A stretch of DNA of 40,142 nucleotides from UBA12088 sp041920275 (GTDB lineage: Bacteria > Patescibacteriota > Minisyncoccia > Phycocordibacterales > UBA12088), in contig JAYRSE010000027.1 in the NCBI GenBank assembly GCA_041920275.1, positions 1 to 40,142 on the forward strand, written 5' to 3'. Under the pieces are notes generated by a model. It saw only the letters and a list, made by a program, of their open reading frames with translations. It did not search any database and was not told where the DNA came from. Position 1 is the stretch's first letter; every line of letters begins with the position of its first letter. The translations under genes were made by a program, and so were the position numbers. Below are positions 39,005-40,142 of this stretch, piece after piece.

Positions 39005-39030
39005 GGCGGACCTCCCAAGGTCCGCCTTTT
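39005..39030 (+). terminator. Intrinsic terminator of the DUF218 gene
   Basis: 9-bp stem GGCGGACCT / AGGTCCGCC with a 4-nt loop, then TTTT; 14 nt after the stop. Confidence 0.85.
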
Positions 39031-39160
39031 GCAAACATCTCAATGATTCCTCCCCGTTTATAGTCGCCGCGCTCCTTGAGCATCATGTCACACTTCCGAG
39101 CTTGCAATGCACCCTCTCGATGAGAAGATGGGCGAGCCGAATGGTTCGTCACTGATGATG

Positions 39161-39640
39161 TTACGCCACCTTTGCAAGCTCGTAGAGCACCACCCCTGCC
39201 GCCACACTCACATTGAGAGACTCCTTCTTACCGTGCATGGGGATCTCTGCGACCGTGTCACACGCCTTCAGCACCTCGTCGGAAAGACCATGCACCTCTT
39301 CACCAAAGACGAGTGCGGTCGGTCTATCGAGCACGAGAGTGTCATAACGAACCGACCACCCGCACTGCTCCACCGCAACCACCCGCACACCATCCGCCTT
39401 GAGTCGCGCAATGAGCTCGAGCAGATCGTCTGCATGTTCCCAGGGTATCATATCTTCAGCGCCGAGCGCCGTTTTTGCGATGTCGTGGCGCTTGCGACCG
39501 AAACGGTCGACCGGAAGCGGGGTGCATCCGCACAAGTAGACCTTACTCGCCCCCGCTCCGTCCGCGGTGCGCAGGATGGCACCCACATTGTGAGTGCTGC
39601 GAACATTATCGAGTACGACAAATAAAGGTGTGGTAAGCAT
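39161..39640 (-). CDS. SpoU/TrmH-family RNA 2'-O-methyltransferase
   Basis: 159-aa knotted (SPOUT) methyltransferase. Three motifs are clear: D-N-V-R-S-T-H-N-V-G-A-I-L-R-T-A-D (motif 1), A-L-V-F-G-E-E-V-H-G-L-S (motif 2) and I-P-M-H-G-K-K-E-S-L-N-V-S-V-A-A-G (motif 3). Without an extra RNA-binding domain the target, tRNA or rRNA, cannot be assigned. Start MLTTPLFVVLDN at 39640 was chosen at the family start; an upstream in-frame stretch reads into the DoxX promoter region. Divergent from the DoxX-like gene, whose ATG is 41 bp away. Confidence 0.9.
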   Translation of the reverse strand: MLTTPLFVVLDNVRSTHNVGAILRTADGAGASKVYLCGCTPLPVDRFGRKRHDIAKTALGAEDMIPWEHADDLLELIARLKADGVRVVAVEQCGWSVRYDTLVLDRPTALVFGEEVHGLSDEVLKACDTVAEIPMHGKKESLNVSVAAGVVLYELAKVA

Positions 39641-39665
39641 GGTGTGCGCACCGCTGTATGCGCAA

Positions 39666-39674
39666 TGGTATACT
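39666..39674 (+). promoter_or_regulatory. Extended -10 of the DoxX-like gene (leaderless promoter)
   Basis: TGGTATACT, 6 nt (accccc), then ATG at 39681. Confidence 0.65.
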
Positions 39675-39680
39675 ACCCCC

Positions 39681-40055
39681 ATGTTCAGCATCTGGCCAGA
39701 CCTCTTCGCCTTTGAACTTCTGGGCATAGCGATCCTTCGGGTAAGCGTCGCGTACCTTTTTCTCATTTCCGGTTTTAAGCTCTTGCGTGCCCTGCGTCAT
39801 ACCGTCGATACCACATCGAACCGACGTGTGTTCGGAACACTCTACGGCATCACAACGCTCATGATCGGCCTTTTACTTCTTGTGGGTCTCTACACACAGC
39901 CAGCCGCCCTTGCCGGCGCGGCGCTTCTCCTCTCACCGACAAATATGCGTGGCGGCACCTCGTGCGCTCACCACCTCACCTTCCTCCTCCTCGCAGCGTG
40001 TCTCGCGCTCCTGGTACTCGGCCCGGGTGTTCCCGCGATCGACCTGCCGATATAG
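39681..40055 (+). CDS. DoxX-like membrane protein
   Basis: 124-aa integral membrane protein with four hydrophobic helices and the DoxX-type features R-V-S-V-A-Y-L-F-L-I-S-G-F-K-L near the N terminus and G-L-L-L-L-V-G-L-Y-T-Q-P-A-A-L-A-G-A-A-L at mid-length. Members are linked to oxidative-stress and redox functions; the specific role is not clear. Confidence 0.7.
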   Translation: MFSIWPDLFAFELLGIAILRVSVAYLFLISGFKLLRALRHTVDTTSNRRVFGTLYGITTLMIGLLLLVGLYTQPAALAGAALLLSPTNMRGGTSCAHHLTFLLLAACLALLVLGPGVPAIDLPI

Positions 40056-40099
40056 CCCGCCGCCGATATGGCACATTGGACTCAGTGGTGATTTTGTTG

Positions 40100-40105
40100 T
40101 ACCCT
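40100..40105 (+). promoter_or_regulatory. Possible -10 for the right-edge tRNA
   Basis: TACCCT preceded by TTGT, 10 nt upstream of the predicted tRNA 5' end. Confidence 0.35.
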
Positions 40106-40115
40106 ATGCGCTGTA

Positions 40116-40142
40116 CCGCCCATAGCTCAGCTGGTAGAGCAG
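40116..40142 (+). tRNA. 5' part of a tRNA truncated by the window edge
   Basis: The D-arm GCTCAGCTGGTAGAGC (40125-40140) is diagnostic, preceded by nine bases that would form the acceptor strand and positions 8-9. The anticodon is outside the window, so the identity cannot be told. Confidence 0.8.

Noticed and set aside
38955..39152. Minus-strand 65-codon frame with a GGGGAGGA-like ribosome site
   Set aside because: It is antisense to the end of the DUF218 gene and crosses its terminator hairpin; the composition is not protein-like enough to call.

Overview
The window looks like a chromosomal segment of a Patescibacteria (CPR) genome, most likely a GC-rich Parcubacteria lineage. This is inferred from gene content and style: a pared-down type IV pilus locus, a Mur ligase without its N-terminal domain, a ComEC split into separate membrane and metallo-beta-lactamase genes, many short envelope proteins, and closely packed genes. 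No rRNA or other definitive taxonomic marker is present.

Layout. 1-7.4 kb: the end of a tail-fibre-like coiled-coil protein, a short repeat patch, then pilB, pilC and three (pseudo)pilin genes in one direction. 7.5-9.3 kb: two small membrane proteins and a slipin. 9.4-16.2 kb (mostly minus strand): MBL-fold ComEC-like hydrolase, malic enzyme, superoxide dismutase (plus strand), ComEC membrane protein, RNase HI and RecJ. 16.3-22.5 kb: a small winged-helix-like protein, an S11 peptidase fused to a degenerate YkuD domain, a HIT hydrolase, pgk and tpiA, with several unknown small genes between them. 22.7-25.3 kb: an AT-richer two-gene segment bounded by two copies of the rpmB 3' end, which looks like an integrated islet. 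25.3-28.4 kb: rpmB, a site-2 protease, clpP and two membrane proteins. 28.5-33.3 kb: tRNA-Gly, a P-loop kinase, a photolyase, galU, tRNA-Arg and rpsT. 33.6-40.1 kb: a YiiX-like/DUF4105 envelope pair, ruvA, a MurE-like ligase, a DUF218 protein, an rRNA/tRNA methyltransferase, a DoxX-like protein and the start of a tRNA cut by the window edge.

How genes are expressed. A strong recurrent pattern is visible. At more than a dozen genes an (often extended, TGn) -10 hexamer ends 4-7 nt before the ATG and no Shine-Dalgarno sequence is present, so these mRNAs are predicted to be leaderless. Only a few genes (the 63-aa, 142-aa and 39-aa unknowns and the DUF218 gene) show a clear Shine-Dalgarno motif.

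Most notable observations: the rpmB-flanked islet carrying a large coiled-coil protein with a C-terminal HEXXH metallopeptidase-like domain; a roughly 110-bp dispersed stem-loop element present twice with compensatory base changes; a 36-bp perfect palindrome present twice plus a related third one; a REP-like palindrome inserted in frame in the photolyase; and a predicted leaderless 12-codon upstream ORF in front of pilB. All functional statements rest on reading motifs by eye; no database search was run.
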